From NCBI GenBank assembly GCA_020445765.1, contig JAGRFY010000013.1:1-35896 (forward strand): DNA of 35,896 bases, given 5' to 3'. The stretch comes from Rhodocyclaceae bacterium. GTDB lineage: Bacteria; Pseudomonadota; Gammaproteobacteria; Burkholderiales; Rhodocyclaceae. The translations under genes and the position numbers were made by a program. This document shows positions 35,288 through 35,896 of the stretch, piece after piece. Under the pieces are notes generated by a model. That model did no database searches. It was given only the letters and a program-made list of their open reading frames with translations, and was not told the origin of the DNA. How positions within the stretch are numbered: the first letter of the stretch is position 1; each line of letters begins with the position of its first letter.

Positions 35288-35896
35288 ACGCCGAAACCGT
35301 GTTGTTCACGATCGGGCCACTGGCGATCTCCCGCGCGGTGGTCACGACCTGGGCCGTGATGCTGGCACTGACCGGCCTCAGCGCGGCGGTCACCCGCCAC
35401 CTTCGCCTCGAGCCCGGTCGCTGGCAGACCGTGCTCGAAGGCGTCGTGGCTGCGATTCACGCGACGATCGACGACACCCTTCCCGGGCACGGTCGTCGCC
35501 TGCTGCCCTTCATCGGCAGCCTGTGGCTGTTTCTGGCGGTGGCCAACCTGGTCGGCATCCTGCCGGGCATGACTTCGCCCACCGGCGACCTGTCCACGAC
35601 CTCGGCGCTGGCCGCCCTGGTGTTCGTGTCGGTACATTGGTTCGGCCTCACCAGCGAAGGGCCGCGCGCCTACCTGCGCCACTACCTCCAGCCCAGCCCG
35701 ATCATGCTGCCGTTTCACGTGGTCAGCGAGGTCTCGCGCACGGTGGCCCTGGCGGTGCGCCTGTTCGGCAACGTCATGAGCCTGGAAACCGCGGCCGTGC
35801 TGGTGCTGCTGGTCGCCGGCTTCCTGGTGCCGGTGCCGGTGCTGGCGCTGCACGTGGTCGAGGCGCTGGTCCAGGCCTACATCTTCGGCATGCTGG
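35284..35896 (+). CDS. atpB: N-type F-ATPase subunit a (AtpB), 3' end cut by window
   Basis: The first 204 residues of the membrane subunit a, which forms the ion half-channels, are present. Visible are RLLPFIGSLWLFLAVANLVG in an early helix, and VSRTVALAVRLFGNVMS, which carries the conserved stator arginine (VRLFGN) facing the c-ring. VVEALVQAYIFGML runs off the end. Ion choice (Na+ or H+) depends mostly on subunit c, which is outside the window. ATG 35284 overlaps atpQ's stop by four bases. Confidence 0.93.
   Translation, partial: MNAETVLFTIGPLAISRAVVTTWAVMLALTGLSAAVTRHLRLEPGRWQTVLEGVVAAIHATIDDTLPGHGRRLLPFIGSLWLFLAVANLVGILPGMTSPTGDLSTTSALAALVFVSVHWFGLTSEGPRAYLRHYLQPSPIMLPFHVVSEVSRTVALAVRLFGNVMSLETAAVLVLLVAGFLVPVPVLALHVVEALVQAYIFGML

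Overview
The window is GC-rich (about two thirds G+C by eye), densely packed chromosomal DNA of a proteobacterium, most likely a gammaproteobacterium. The reasons are MnmC of the fused bifunctional type, gltX next to valine tRNA genes, a ChaN-like lipoprotein, a QseB/QseC-type two-component pair and a Tad locus of the beta/gammaproteobacterial kind. The family or genus cannot be fixed from the sequence alone. No insertion sequence, phage gene, CRISPR array or rRNA was seen.

Layout. (1) 1-3824, plus strand: the 3' part of lysS, a small conserved hypothetical gene and mnmC, a translation/tRNA-modification group. (2) 3925-6912, plus strand: a glycine-zipper envelope protein, a secreted ankyrin/low-complexity/NTF2-like protein and an alpha/beta hydrolase. 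(3) 6865-10642, minus strand: a five-gene unit coding for an SHP-type cytochrome c, a diheme cytochrome c, a membrane cytochrome b and an OmpR-family response regulator with its histidine kinase. A PmrA/QseB-like direct repeat and a hairpin touching the Shine-Dalgarno lie upstream of its first gene. (4) 10740-12199, minus strand: a HIT-family protein and a ChaN-like lipoprotein. (5) 12393-16024, plus strand: a phospholipase-D-like lipoprotein and an orphan branched-chain-type periplasmic binding protein. (6) 16059-19015, minus strand: a QueG-like iron-sulfur protein, an unknown membrane-anchored protein and gltX. (7) 19091-19308, plus strand: a good sigma70 promoter and two identical tRNA-Val(CAC) genes.

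(8) 19732-32888, plus strand: a complete Tad (tight adherence, type IVc pilus) locus. The order is flp1, terminator-like hairpin, flp2, tadV, an AAA+ ATPase with an N-terminal winged-helix-like segment, rcpC/cpaB, rcpA/cpaC, a small lipoprotein, tadG-like, two tadE/F-like pseudopilins, tadZ/cpaE, tadA/cpaF, tadB, tadC and tadD. The parts fit together as pilin plus prepilin peptidase, outer-membrane secretin with its periplasmic partners, inner-membrane platform (TadB/C), assembly ATPase (TadA), a localisation ATPase (TadZ) and a pilotin-like TPR lipoprotein (TadD).

(9) 33238-35896, plus strand: the start of an N-type (alternative, often Na+-linked) F-ATPase operon, atpD-atpC-atpQ-atpB. It runs off the window, and the usual atpR is missing between atpQ and atpB.

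The parts most worth a second look are the AAA+/winged-helix ATPase embedded in the Tad locus, the SHP cytochrome operon that carries its own two-component system and apparent cis-elements, the atpR-less N-ATPase, and the ankyrin-NTF2 secreted protein.
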